Source of the DNA: an uncultured Aeriscardovia sp.
Lineage (GTDB): Bacteria; Actinomycetota; Actinomycetes; Actinomycetales; Bifidobacteriaceae
Length of the DNA: 64,000 nt
Assembly (NCBI GenBank): GCA_903789525.1
Contig: CAIFER010000001.1
Coordinates: 806,001-870,000, forward strand
Reading direction: 5' to 3'
Part shown: positions 1 through 7,938 of the stretch, one piece after another
Layout: each line of letters opens with the position of its first letter
Numbering within the stretch: position 1 is the first letter of the stretch
Program-made: the position numbers and the translations under genes
Notes under the pieces: generated by a model
What the model saw: the letters and a program-made list of their open reading frames with translations, nothing else
Told to the model about the DNA's origin: nothing
The model's database searches: none

Positions 1-198
1 GGCCGAGGTGAGGACGCCGACGCTATCGATTCCGACGATGAACTTCTCACATCGCCGTCAGAGCGGACCGGAAGCGTTGCGAGCACTTGTGCTGCTGGAC
101 CGATGGCGCGCGTCTGCCCGACTAACTGTGCTATCGGTTCGCACTGTTGGACTGCCACAAGCGCACATATCACGCCGATCAACACTGCTAGCGGCTGA
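1..198 (+). CDS. possible C-terminal end of a gene cut by the window edge
   Basis: An open frame runs in from the left edge without a start and stops with TGA at 196-198, giving about 65 residues. It begins with an acidic stretch (GRGEDADAIDSDDELL) and continues with a Ser/Thr/Cys-containing tail. I do not recognise it. It converges on the aldo/keto reductase gene 65 bases further on. A chance open frame is quite possible, since the only support is that it is open and has an acidic, linker-like composition. Confidence 0.3.
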   Translation, partial: GRGEDADAIDSDDELLTSPSERTGSVASTCAAGPMARVCPTNCAIGSHCWTATSAHITPINTASG

Positions 199-263
199 AT
201 GATCAACCAGTCGCTAGCATGTCGGTAAGTCAAATGCTCAGACATGTAAGGAGTACGAGAACG

Positions 264-1178
264 TTAGGCGTATGAGAACGTCATCGGATCATGCCCGACG
301 CGGTGCGACGTATCGAGCGCGTCAATCGCAGCATGCTCTTGCGCTGAAAGATGGAACCCGGAGAGCGTTGCGTTCTCGATCTGGCGAGCCAGGTGGACGG
401 ACTTCGGGATGATGATCGTCCCGTTTTCGCAGTGCCAACGGAGAATGACTTGCGCACATGACACGTGATGAGCGGCGGCGATCCGATCAATCAGACCATT
501 GCCCGCGTGCAGATCTGCTGTTCTCGCCAACGGTTCATATGCCTCGACAGCGATCCCGTGCTGCCGGCAGAATTCGACAACCGAACGCTGCTGGAAGGTG
601 GGGTGAAGCTCAATCTGGTCCACGACCGGCCACTGGCCCGTCTCATCATGCAAACGCTGCAAATGCTCTGGCAAGAAGTTGCACACTCCAAGCGAACGAA
701 CCAGTCCCTCACCCTGCAGGCGGCGGAATGCTTTCCACGTCTGATCAGAGCGCCACTTGAACGGCGTCGGCCAATGGATCATGTACATGTCCACATAATC
801 CGTCCGCAAAAGCCGCAACTGCCGGTCGCACGCACGCAGAACAGAGTCAAAACCCTGCTCCGTATCTTTCACTTTCGTGGTGATCCACATGTGCGAACGC
901 TTCTCACCCGACGCGAAGCCCGTTGACTCGAGCGCCTGGCCTACGATCTGCTCGTTGTTGTACCCAGCGGCAGTATCGATATGACGGTAGCCAGCCTCGA
1001 TGGCTTGCTCAATGGTCGTCGGCTGTTGGATGCGCAGCACACCGAGGCCGATCTGAGGAATCAATCGCCCGTCAGCAAGCCGAATGAGAGGCGTCGGCGG
1101 AATCGAAGCATGCGCAGGAAGGTTAGTGACCTGGTCGGTCAAACCCACGTGGATATCAGTCTGTTGTGTTTCTGTCAT
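264..1178 (-). CDS. aldo/keto reductase (2,5-diketo-gluconate reductase type)
   Basis: Cytoplasmic NADPH-dependent carbonyl reductase of the AKR superfamily, with a (beta/alpha)8 barrel. With the start at ATG 1178 it has 304 residues, a usual length for the family. The catalytic tetrad is visible: Asp68 and Tyr73 in HIDTAAGYNNE, Lys102 in TTKVKD and His135 in YMIHWP. The C-terminal cofactor motif IIIPKSVHLARQIEN is also present. The open frame extends 24 codons upstream to 1250, but those residues do not look like the family, so ATG 1178 is preferred although no strong ribosome site precedes it. It is a single gene, convergent with the fragment at the left edge. The substrate cannot be read from the sequence; small aldehydes, ketones or keto-sugars are usual. 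Confidence 0.9.
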   Translation of the reverse strand: MTETQQTDIHVGLTDQVTNLPAHASIPPTPLIRLADGRLIPQIGLGVLRIQQPTTIEQAIEAGYRHIDTAAGYNNEQIVGQALESTGFASGEKRSHMWITTKVKDTEQGFDSVLRACDRQLRLLRTDYVDMYMIHWPTPFKWRSDQTWKAFRRLQGEGLVRSLGVCNFLPEHLQRLHDETGQWPVVDQIELHPTFQQRSVVEFCRQHGIAVEAYEPLARTADLHAGNGLIDRIAAAHHVSCAQVILRWHCENGTIIIPKSVHLARQIENATLSGFHLSAQEHAAIDALDTSHRVGHDPMTFSYA

Positions 1179-1338
1179 ATTTCTAGGGTACCCGGTAACC
1201 CCAGCCTCACACCGTCCTGTTTGCATTGTGCACGGATACACTGTTAACAATTCAGAACGCCCATCACAACGCGGTTTCGGGCAATTGACACATGTGAATA
1301 CATGCAGATCAGTCGTAATTTGATGACCTACGCCATAC

Positions 1339-1355
1339 TCCTCATACAGTGAGGA
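1339..1355 (-). terminator. weak hairpin just after the zinc-ribbon protein gene
   Basis: TCCTCA and TGAGGA form a 6-bp stem with a TACAG loop, starting 5 bases past the stop codon of the minus-strand gene that ends at 1361. There is no T-run behind it, so it could stabilise the mRNA end rather than terminate. Confidence 0.25.
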
Positions 1356-1360
1356 TTTGC

Positions 1361-3706
1361 TCAGTACGCTTCCGAGTGAGGTTGATTTCCTATAAACACA
1401 TACGGCGAAGTTTTCCCGTCACGCATCCCAACAATGATGTTGTATTTCGTTTTCCCATTTTCACCAACCTTTTCCTCGTAGTACTCTGGACTTTCCTTAA
1501 CATCCTTCGGAAGAGAAGACTCAGCAGTTCCAGCTGGATACACAATGAAATCGTGAAGCAAATCCGTCTGCAGATTGAAAGGACGGTCGTACTGTACCCA
1601 GTACAAACCGCGAGCTTCCATCGGGTAATACGGACCGTCTTTACCCATCACGGTCTTATCCATGTTGTCTTCAGGCGCATGTTCATATTTCACGCTCCGA
1701 AGATGGATGAAGAACGGCCGATCCTTTGAAGCGGTAGGCGGAATATCAAACTTACCGTGCACGAAGAATTTAGCACGAGGCCTATCGGCTCCTTCACTGA
1801 CGGATCCCGCCTCTTTGAAACTGCCATCGGGCTCAAATGAGAGGCCTTCATCTTCTGAAACTCCGAGAAAAGTATCATAATCGACATTCGTCAGCCACAA
1901 AGTATCCCGGACTGTGCCAAAACTGCGCTTCGTTTGAGTAAGAGTCTTCTTATCCTCCAGCACATTCTTTATGGCGATAGGAGATGATCCATCCAGACCA
2001 GTGAGTGCCGTATCCGTCCCCGCCACAATAGACGTGAGAATGTGCGCCCGAGGTTCCAGCGACCCACGCAGTTTCCCAGAGACACCAGGGAGTGTAAACG
2101 CACCGGAAGCATCCTCACCTTTCGGAATCTTCTGGAGATCGCCTTGAGTATCATCCCAATCCACTAGACCGGTCTTGACGGTGAAACCATTGACAACGAA
2201 TTGAGCGAGCAACGTTGCATAGTCGCGGCTGCTGACCTTCATGTGACCATAATTAACTGGAGTAACACCGCAATGTGAAACAGTATCGTAGTTATACGTA
2301 CTCTTACCAAGCGTTGAAGAATCGTCGTTGATAGGTGTGATTGGCTTCCCAGTCTGATATGTGGCTCCCATCGTGTGGTCGAGATTGGTTACCAAATGTG
2401 CCGAGCCACCAGTTCCACCGTTCCCAGCCATCAAAGTGGTCATCAACATCGACGGCATCACCGTCAGCGGCATTCGACCGACCATGACCGTCAATGGCTT
2501 GTTGAAGTAGTACACGAGACCGTAACCCTCAGCCTGAGTACATGAATCCCACCGATTGAGGATGTTCGCTTTTACATGATCCGTCACTGTCAATGTAACC
2601 TTTTTGCCGACCACACGCAAATTGACCGAGACTTCATGTGCACCGGACACCGCATAACCGTATTTTTCTTTTTGACCAGCTGAGAACTGCAGCCGATTCG
2701 TTATATTCTTGGATGCCTTCTGATAACCCATCTGCTGGAAAATGTCATTGAGCGAACCATTTTTCAGATCAAACGCAGTATTAAAGGCATCGTTGCTAAA
2801 CGAGACATCCTTACTCGGGAGGAGAGATTTCAGGTCGAGGTCGTCAAATTGTCCTGCGGCTGGCATGGGAGTGATCTGGTCGCTCGTCACTGGGAGCACA
2901 ACCTTCGACGTCTGATCCGCCTTCTTGACAGCCTGTGTCAAAGACGCCGGCTTCATCGACACGTCATACACGTTCCCGCCCTTGGCAGACGGAGTTACCT
3001 TCGTGATCGTACGCAACAGGCCATGAGGCACAGTCTTCGACGCGGCAGCAGACATGATCTGCCCCACCCTCGGCTTTTCCGGCGCACGCACGCGAGCACC
3101 CGCGGCAGACAGTGAAAGAATCTCAGGATAATCCTTCCGAGACGATTCCCCCGACGCGCGGGAAGAGCCGGACGCATGATTGGAAGCATAATGCGAAGTA
3201 TGATGCGACCGGCCGTGAGAGGAACCAGAAATCGACACCACCGGCTTCGAGAGCGCGTCACCGGCACTATGGTAGACAATCACATTATCGCTGATAACAG
3301 CCTTCGGCCTCCTGCGGGCAGCAGAAGTTGTGTTGACGTGATAGTTGTAGACGAGAACCCCACACACAACAAGCGCGATGACAGCAACCACAGCCACGAT
3401 AATCCATGCGATCGTCCGACCAGCATGCTTCCCCGACGACCCAGACAGCCATTTCGGGGTGTTCGGACGCCGCGGAGGAACAGGACGCTGAGGAGAAACA
3501 GGCTTTCGTGGAGGCGCTGGTTGCAGAGGAGGAACAGGCTGCTGAACCGGCTGCGATGACGCCGCTGGCGGCGTGGGATTCGCAGGGGCTGTGGGCTTCC
3601 CCGACTGCGGTGACACCGGCACCTGCTGCACTGGCCTACCACACTTAATACAAAACTTGGCACCCGGCAACAACCGCGCATGACAATACGAGCACTGAGC
3701 CATCAT
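1361..3706 (-). CDS. zinc-ribbon, proline-rich, single-pass membrane protein of unknown function
   Basis: A 781-residue protein in clear segments. An N-terminal zinc ribbon has CxxC pairs at Cys5/Cys8 and Cys19/Cys22. A Pro/Gln/Arg-rich linker follows (about 28-84), then one membrane helix (about 99-121, IAWIIVAVVAVIALVVCGVL). The remaining part of about 660 residues should lie outside the cell if the zinc ribbon is cytoplasmic. The outer part holds a Ser/His/Gly/Ala-rich stretch near 155-180 and then mixed alpha/beta sequence that I do not recognise. The start at ATG 3706 (or the adjacent ATG 3703) is chosen because GGAGAG lies directly upstream and the zinc ribbon begins there; the open frame reaches 3745. 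Such zinc-ribbon plus TM plus large ectodomain proteins occur in actinobacteria without a known role. A perfect 18-bp palindrome lies 84 bp upstream. Confidence 0.7.
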   Translation of the reverse strand: MMAQCSYCHARLLPGAKFCIKCGRPVQQVPVSPQSGKPTAPANPTPPAASSQPVQQPVPPLQPAPPRKPVSPQRPVPPRRPNTPKWLSGSSGKHAGRTIAWIIVAVVAVIALVVCGVLVYNYHVNTTSAARRRPKAVISDNVIVYHSAGDALSKPVVSISGSSHGRSHHTSHYASNHASGSSRASGESSRKDYPEILSLSAAGARVRAPEKPRVGQIMSAAASKTVPHGLLRTITKVTPSAKGGNVYDVSMKPASLTQAVKKADQTSKVVLPVTSDQITPMPAAGQFDDLDLKSLLPSKDVSFSNDAFNTAFDLKNGSLNDIFQQMGYQKASKNITNRLQFSAGQKEKYGYAVSGAHEVSVNLRVVGKKVTLTVTDHVKANILNRWDSCTQAEGYGLVYYFNKPLTVMVGRMPLTVMPSMLMTTLMAGNGGTGGSAHLVTNLDHTMGATYQTGKPITPINDDSSTLGKSTYNYDTVSHCGVTPVNYGHMKVSSRDYATLLAQFVVNGFTVKTGLVDWDDTQGDLQKIPKGEDASGAFTLPGVSGKLRGSLEPRAHILTSIVAGTDTALTGLDGSSPIAIKNVLEDKKTLTQTKRSFGTVRDTLWLTNVDYDTFLGVSEDEGLSFEPDGSFKEAGSVSEGADRPRAKFFVHGKFDIPPTASKDRPFFIHLRSVKYEHAPEDNMDKTVMGKDGPYYPMEARGLYWVQYDRPFNLQTDLLHDFIVYPAGTAESSLPKDVKESPEYYEEKVGENGKTKYNIIVGMRDGKTSPYVFIGNQPHSEAY

Positions 3707-3789
3707 CTCTCCAGACCTCAAGTGAGATAGAGAATTACCCCGCATCTTCCCTTAACACTGTTTAGTTTATTGAGGGCATTGCCTTATTT

Positions 3790-3807
3790 GTACGCATTAA
3801 TGCGTAC
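3790..3807. promoter_or_regulatory. perfect 18-bp palindrome, likely operator
   Basis: GTACGCATTAATGCGTAC is identical on both strands (9+9). It lies 84 bp before the start codon of the zinc-ribbon membrane protein, at the edge of the AT-rich region, which is a normal place for a dimeric repressor or activator. The regulator is unknown. Confidence 0.5.
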
Positions 3808-4164
3808 TGATAGCTGCTATTGAGATCAGCAGATATTCTCAAGAATGGATTCTCTTAAATTTCAATAGATTCAATTGCTTCGACGATACACTAGCAAAGT
3901 TTGATTATCTTACGAGTGACCGTTATTCTATTGCAACATGTATGAATGAATTTATAAATATACAAATATTCTTTTCAACAGCTAAGGTTTCTCAGCAGAT
4001 ATAAATTCAAAAACAAGCAATTAAGGAAAAGAATCAACTCTTATACACACCTCATTTATTTTATTAAATTATCTCTTTCTACTTCAAATAAGAATCTAGC
4101 TGTTCAACAGAAACTAATCTCAGAAAGCAGAAGTATTCATAATAACCACAAGGAACAGCAATTC
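3808..4164. other. AT-rich stretch without a recognisable gene
   Basis: About 360 bases of very AT-rich sequence between the palindrome and the first broken ORF. All frames are dense in stops. The words TTCAACAG (near 3976 and 4102) and CTCAG recur, but no tRNA, IS end or clear terminator is visible. It marks the start of the foreign-looking segment. Confidence 0.6.
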
Positions 4165-4485
4165 ATGCAGTTAAGGGGAGAAATGCTGGCATATGCATCA
4201 GATTATTTCATAAAAGCATAGGATTTATTTCAAGATGTGTCACTCCAAATACCAAACAAGAGCTCTTCACAAGCAGCAAAAGCAGATTATCCTTATTCAA
4301 TACTCGCTGTTGCCGAATGCATGTTTATTGTAAAACAGAAAGACGGCGGAATAGGGGCCATACAGCTTAACCGGGTAACACATCACACTGGATCTGCTTG
4401 GGATAAAGTATCCCCAAAAAATCATACTTTTATCAGCGATGACGATATGGCAAATTATCATACTTTTAACAATGTGACGGTCTAA
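4165..4485 (+). pseudogene. small broken ORF with in-frame TAG (4219-4221)
   Basis: The frame opening at ATG 4165 (or ATG 4183, which directly follows AAGGGGAG) meets TAG at 4219-4221 and then stays open to TAA at 4483-4485. The downstream part alone could start at GTG 4237 and encode 82 residues, including ILAVAECMFIVKQKDGG and TGSAWDKVSP. No family is recognised. It lies 2 bases before the next broken ORF, as if the two once formed a small operon. Either the gene has decayed, or only the 82-residue part is real. Confidence 0.3.
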
Positions 4486-4487
4486 TC

Positions 4488-4853
4488 ATGACAAATAGAA
4501 TACTAAATCGACATACAAAACCGCCTGAGATACCGGCTGATGCAACTAAAAACATCCCTTTAGGGAACAATAACCCTTCACAGACACCTCAGCTTGTTAC
4601 TCTAGAGCAAAAACACAAATGAAATTTCGAAAATCTTAAAGACTACATGGCATATGCAATCGTACTCGTATGAGTAGCATCATTATTGATAATAGCTATA
4701 CTCATGATAAAATGTTATATCCTGCAACCTCAGTCCCTACATAACGGATCAGATATCATAGGATCCGTAATGGATATTCTAAAAGCAGTATTAATGACGA
4801 CGCTTGGTTTTTGTTCGGCAAGCAATCCCTTTGATCTCATTTTAGTACAGTAA
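4488..4853 (+). pseudogene. broken small membrane-protein ORF with two in-frame TGA codons
   Basis: From ATG 4488 the frame runs 121 codons to TAA at 4851-4853 and is interrupted only by TGA at 4620-4622 and 4671-4673; there is no internal TAA or TAG. The second TGA falls inside a good membrane-helix candidate (MAYAIVLV, TGA, VASLLIIAILMIKCYI). The first 44 codons are Asn/Pro/Gln-rich. I do not recognise the product. Simple decay of an acquired gene is the most economical reading. The frame has no TGG, so TGA standing for Trp in a foreign donor is a formal alternative. Confidence 0.35.
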
Positions 4854-4938
4854 GCAGTAATGCCTCACATTAATAGCTGTTAAGCGATAACATAAGCCTG
4901 TTTTGCCAGTTGACCATATCGGAAGAAGTTAGAATTTG

Positions 4939-6156
4939 ATGTCGTTTCGAATACTAAAACAGCCACGGAAACCACAACCGACACAATCGGAACAATTATT
5001 AAGTATTAAAGGTTCAAGTACTCACAAGGCCTCTAAGCCCAAGCGTAATTCTTCCATTGAGCTGCTGCGATTGTTCTCAATGCTACTAATCGTAGCTTTC
5101 CACTTTGTAGTTATGAGCACTGACACAGATTGGTTAAACAATCAGCCATTATCACTCACCAAAATCATCTATCAAGCTGTCCTTATGGGAGGCGGCTGGA
5201 TAGGTAATTTCATCTTCTTCACGATCTCGACCTGGTTCCTCCTCAACAAAAATCAGAGACTAAAAGACAATTTGCGACGGATCTGGCTCCTTGAACGCGA
5301 ACTGCTCTTCTGGAGCCTCGGTCTACTTATAACCTATTCTGTGCTGAACAATCGTCATATCATTTCATTGGTAATTGGAAAGAAATATTGGGTGAAATCT
5401 CTACTCCCCTTGACAAAAGATCTTTGGTGGTATCCTACAAGCTATGCACTTTATATTTTGCTTCTCCCATTCCTGATCGAGGGAGTGAAGGCGCTTGGAT
5501 TTAAGTGTCATAAGCAGCTAGCGATCATTGCCCTTATTCTCTGGGGACTCGCTGGTTTCATTCCAAATGTTAACTTCGATATTGACCGGCAATCCGTGTC
5601 TGTCTTCATCTACTGGTTTATTCTTCTTTCCTATTATCGCTGGTATATGAAACCGCTGACAAGTAAACAATGTTGGCTACTCATACTAGTTGGCATAGGC
5701 ATTAATCTCGTGTATTACCTCATCTTTGAGATCTTCAGACAGCTAACTGGGCATGCATATGGCTATTCAGTCCATCTTTTTACGCACTGGAGCCTAACGA
5801 CCATGATGATCGGTTTCGGACTGTTCCTATTAAGTCTGTATCACCCGTGTTACAACACATTCATCAATATCGTCGCACGATCATCTTTTGGAATCTATCT
5901 GATCAGTGCCCATCCCCTCACAGAACAATTAATCAATTATTATCTTCCTTTAAAACCATTATATTTGGGAAACTATCCCGCTGTTATGGCGACCATCTGT
6001 ATTCTTGGCATATTCTTATTTTGCTTGATAATTGACCTGTTACGACAGATGCTATTCCGGATAACAGTGGACAGACGTCCCGGTGCTATTTTTGATAAGC
6101 TTTATGGCGTTATCTCAACACGGCTTATGGTTGGCAGAAATAATCAGAAGAAGTGA
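4939..6156 (+). CDS. acyltransferase family 3 membrane protein (EPS O-acetylation candidate)
   Basis: Integral membrane acyltransferase of the OafA/WecH-like family, 405 residues from ATG 4939 (a TTG lies one codon earlier). About 40 charged residues precede the core, which begins NSSIELLRLFSMLLIVAFHF with the conserved His55. About ten hydrophobic helices follow. Members transfer an acyl group, usually acetyl, from the cytoplasm to a surface glycan sugar. Its place at the far end of the EPS cluster suggests it decorates that polymer, but it lies on the opposite strand to the operon and is framed by broken genes. GGAAGAAG lies about 10 bases upstream of the start. The gene is AT-rich like its surroundings. 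The acceptor is inferred only. Confidence 0.8.
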   Translation: MSFRILKQPRKPQPTQSEQLLSIKGSSTHKASKPKRNSSIELLRLFSMLLIVAFHFVVMSTDTDWLNNQPLSLTKIIYQAVLMGGGWIGNFIFFTISTWFLLNKNQRLKDNLRRIWLLERELLFWSLGLLITYSVLNNRHIISLVIGKKYWVKSLLPLTKDLWWYPTSYALYILLLPFLIEGVKALGFKCHKQLAIIALILWGLAGFIPNVNFDIDRQSVSVFIYWFILLSYYRWYMKPLTSKQCWLLILVGIGINLVYYLIFEIFRQLTGHAYGYSVHLFTHWSLTTMMIGFGLFLLSLYHPCYNTFINIVARSSFGIYLISAHPLTEQLINYYLPLKPLYLGNYPAVMATICILGIFLFCLIIDLLRQMLFRITVDRRPGAIFDKLYGVISTRLMVGRNNQKK

Positions 6157-6217
6157 CCTCCCCAGAAGATCCTGAAACCAGTCAATTCATGCGGAGGCGG
6201 GGAAAATTTAGATAGAT

Positions 6218-6400
6218 TCATTGTGAAGAAATGCTATAACTGTCACAAGAAAATGTTTCTAGTACTCTTTCACGCAACATCATTGATTTTTGAAACTCCA
6301 TATTTTCAGTAAGAATGGAATCTGCATCCATTAACTGAGGGCCTCTGACGGCACCGATGGTTGCCGTCGTTGTGTAAGGATCTTTGCACTGCACACCGCC
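6218..6400 (-). pseudogene. C-terminal remnant of an unidentified gene
   Basis: On the minus strand the last ~60 codons before the stop at 6218 read like real protein (for example IGAVRGPQLMDADSI, then FQKSMMLRERVLETF). Upstream of about 6400 the same frame becomes the antisense of a glycosyltransferase fragment, so the gene has lost its 5' part. I do not recognise the family. Given the setting it was probably a polysaccharide gene. Confidence 0.35.
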
Positions 6401-6726
6401 GCACCTTCCAATACAACAACTGCTTCCTATTCCTCTTTCCATCACGGTCTGAGGCATTTGGCTATGCAGTCGTTGAGGCCGTCTACTCGGGAAATCAGGT
6501 AATCGCCTCAGGTATTCTGGCCCAGAATACCTTAAAAGACATCCCTGGCATCGTCTGGATTCGACCAGGTAATGTGCATCAACTTCAAAATGCCATCGAG
6601 AATATCTATGCTTCTCGCACACAACGAAAACCAGCAATTACCGCCAAAACACAGCAGTATATTAGACAGCATTCTTCGCTCGATCAGTGGGTCAGCAACA
6701 TCCTATCCGTCTACGACTGGAAGTGA
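6361..6726 (+). pseudogene. C-terminal fragment of a family 4-type glycosyltransferase
   Basis: The frame encodes 121 residues. From about residue 20 it reads as the nucleotide-sugar-binding half of a GT-B glycosyltransferase, with FLFPSRSEAFGYAVVEA (the E-x7-E motif), IASGILAQN and a C-terminal helix ending in VYDWK. The whole N-terminal acceptor domain and half of the second domain are missing, so it should be inactive. It abuts, head-on, an unrelated minus-strand remnant. This is the footprint of repeated gene replacement at the variable end of an EPS cluster. Confidence 0.6.
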
Positions 6727-6761
6727 ACCATAAGGAAGCAGATAGACGTAGGTCAGTTTTC

Positions 6762-7874
6762 TTATTCTTCAATTTCTTTGGTCTGCTGCTGAAAATGTTG
6801 TTCCCATGCATGCCAGCTGTACTGCTCAGCATACAGATGTGCCGCCTTTGTACTGAGAGCACCCAACTTACCGCCAACAAGCCACTTCCCAATAACATCA
6901 GCGTAATCAGAAGCAGTAGCAGAAAGAGGGAGCCTCTCACCATTTTCACCAGAAACGACATAAGAACTGGTACCGCCCGTCTCAGTAGTGATGACAGGCA
7001 TTCCAAATGATGCTGCCTCACAGAAGACGATACCTGCACATTCGGCTCGTGTCGGAAGAATAAAGATATTCGATTCCTGCCATGCATGAAGATAACGTTG
7101 GCGATCCTTCGGATCATTTTTGTTAAGAAACCCAAGATTATGCACGAACGGCAGAGAGCTAACATGCTTCGAAAGATTTCTGACGCCACAGATTGTCAGT
7201 TCCGTGGCAATTCCTCGCTTATTAAGGATCCTAGCAGTATCGACAGCTATCTGGCCGCCTTTCCTTTCCCAATCGACACCGGAAAAGAGAAGACGTAGCG
7301 TTTTCCCGTCATATTTCGAGGCGTGGATGGCCTGGTCATTATTGATGCCTGAAACGAAAGGGAAAACTGAGACTTTTACGGGATTTGCCATGAGATCCTT
7401 AATTGCAGACTGCGCTGCCCATTGTAAGGAAAACCAGAGAAAACTGGCATTAGTCATGGCTTTTTTCTCAAGCAGTTTTGCGTCGTTGATAACATGCGAT
7501 GAGAGACCAAACCAGTAGTACCCGACCATTAATGGAACTGTCCCATCCGTGTAATAAATGATGGGTGTGGTGGTTCGGAGTTCAGCTGCTATATCGACCT
7601 GACCCGGAATAAACAAAACGTCGAACTTCGTTAGATCCTGTTTGATTGAGGAGACATGGACGTGTCCTGCAAGCTGTGAGTGATCATACAACCCGCCGAA
7701 CAGTAACCGAAATACTTTTCCACTGATCTTATCGAATATTCCACCATTTTTATAGGAGACCCACTCAACAGAATCCCCTTCTGCCTGAAACAATTTGCAG
7801 AACGTATAGTACGTTCCTGACCATGCTGTACGATCTGTAAATGGGTTCGTCGGTGACACGTAACCGATTCTCAC
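6762..7874 (-). CDS. glycosyltransferase, GT4-like (GT-B fold)
   Basis: Cytoplasmic glycosyltransferase that adds one sugar to the lipid-linked EPS repeat unit. The start is placed at GTG 7874 because AAGAAGGA lies at good spacing upstream and the Rossmann domain begins right there (VRIGYVSPTNPF), giving 370 residues; the longer frame to 7958 overlaps the flippase and has no ribosome site. The C-terminal half carries LLFSGVDWERKGG, FILPTRAECAGIVFCEA (E-x7-E) and GMPVITTETGG, all typical of GT-B donor sites. It is the last gene of the EPS operon. The transferred sugar cannot be predicted. Confidence 0.85.
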   Translation of the reverse strand: MRIGYVSPTNPFTDRTAWSGTYYTFCKLFQAEGDSVEWVSYKNGGIFDKISGKVFRLLFGGLYDHSQLAGHVHVSSIKQDLTKFDVLFIPGQVDIAAELRTTTPIIYYTDGTVPLMVGYYWFGLSSHVINDAKLLEKKAMTNASFLWFSLQWAAQSAIKDLMANPVKVSVFPFVSGINNDQAIHASKYDGKTLRLLFSGVDWERKGGQIAVDTARILNKRGIATELTICGVRNLSKHVSSLPFVHNLGFLNKNDPKDRQRYLHAWQESNIFILPTRAECAGIVFCEAASFGMPVITTETGGTSSYVVSGENGERLPLSATASDYADVIGKWLVGGKLGALSTKAAHLYAEQYSWHAWEQHFQQQTKEIEE

Positions 7875-7938
7875 GATGTCCTTCTTTCCTCTAATCTGAG
7901 ATTGATCACAATTGCAAATCTGTGTTGCTAGACAATCC

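Noticed and set aside
4488-4853. Selenocysteine gene with TGA codons
   Set aside because: No SECIS-like hairpin after the TGA codons is evident and one TGA lies in a membrane helix; decay or foreign code fits better.
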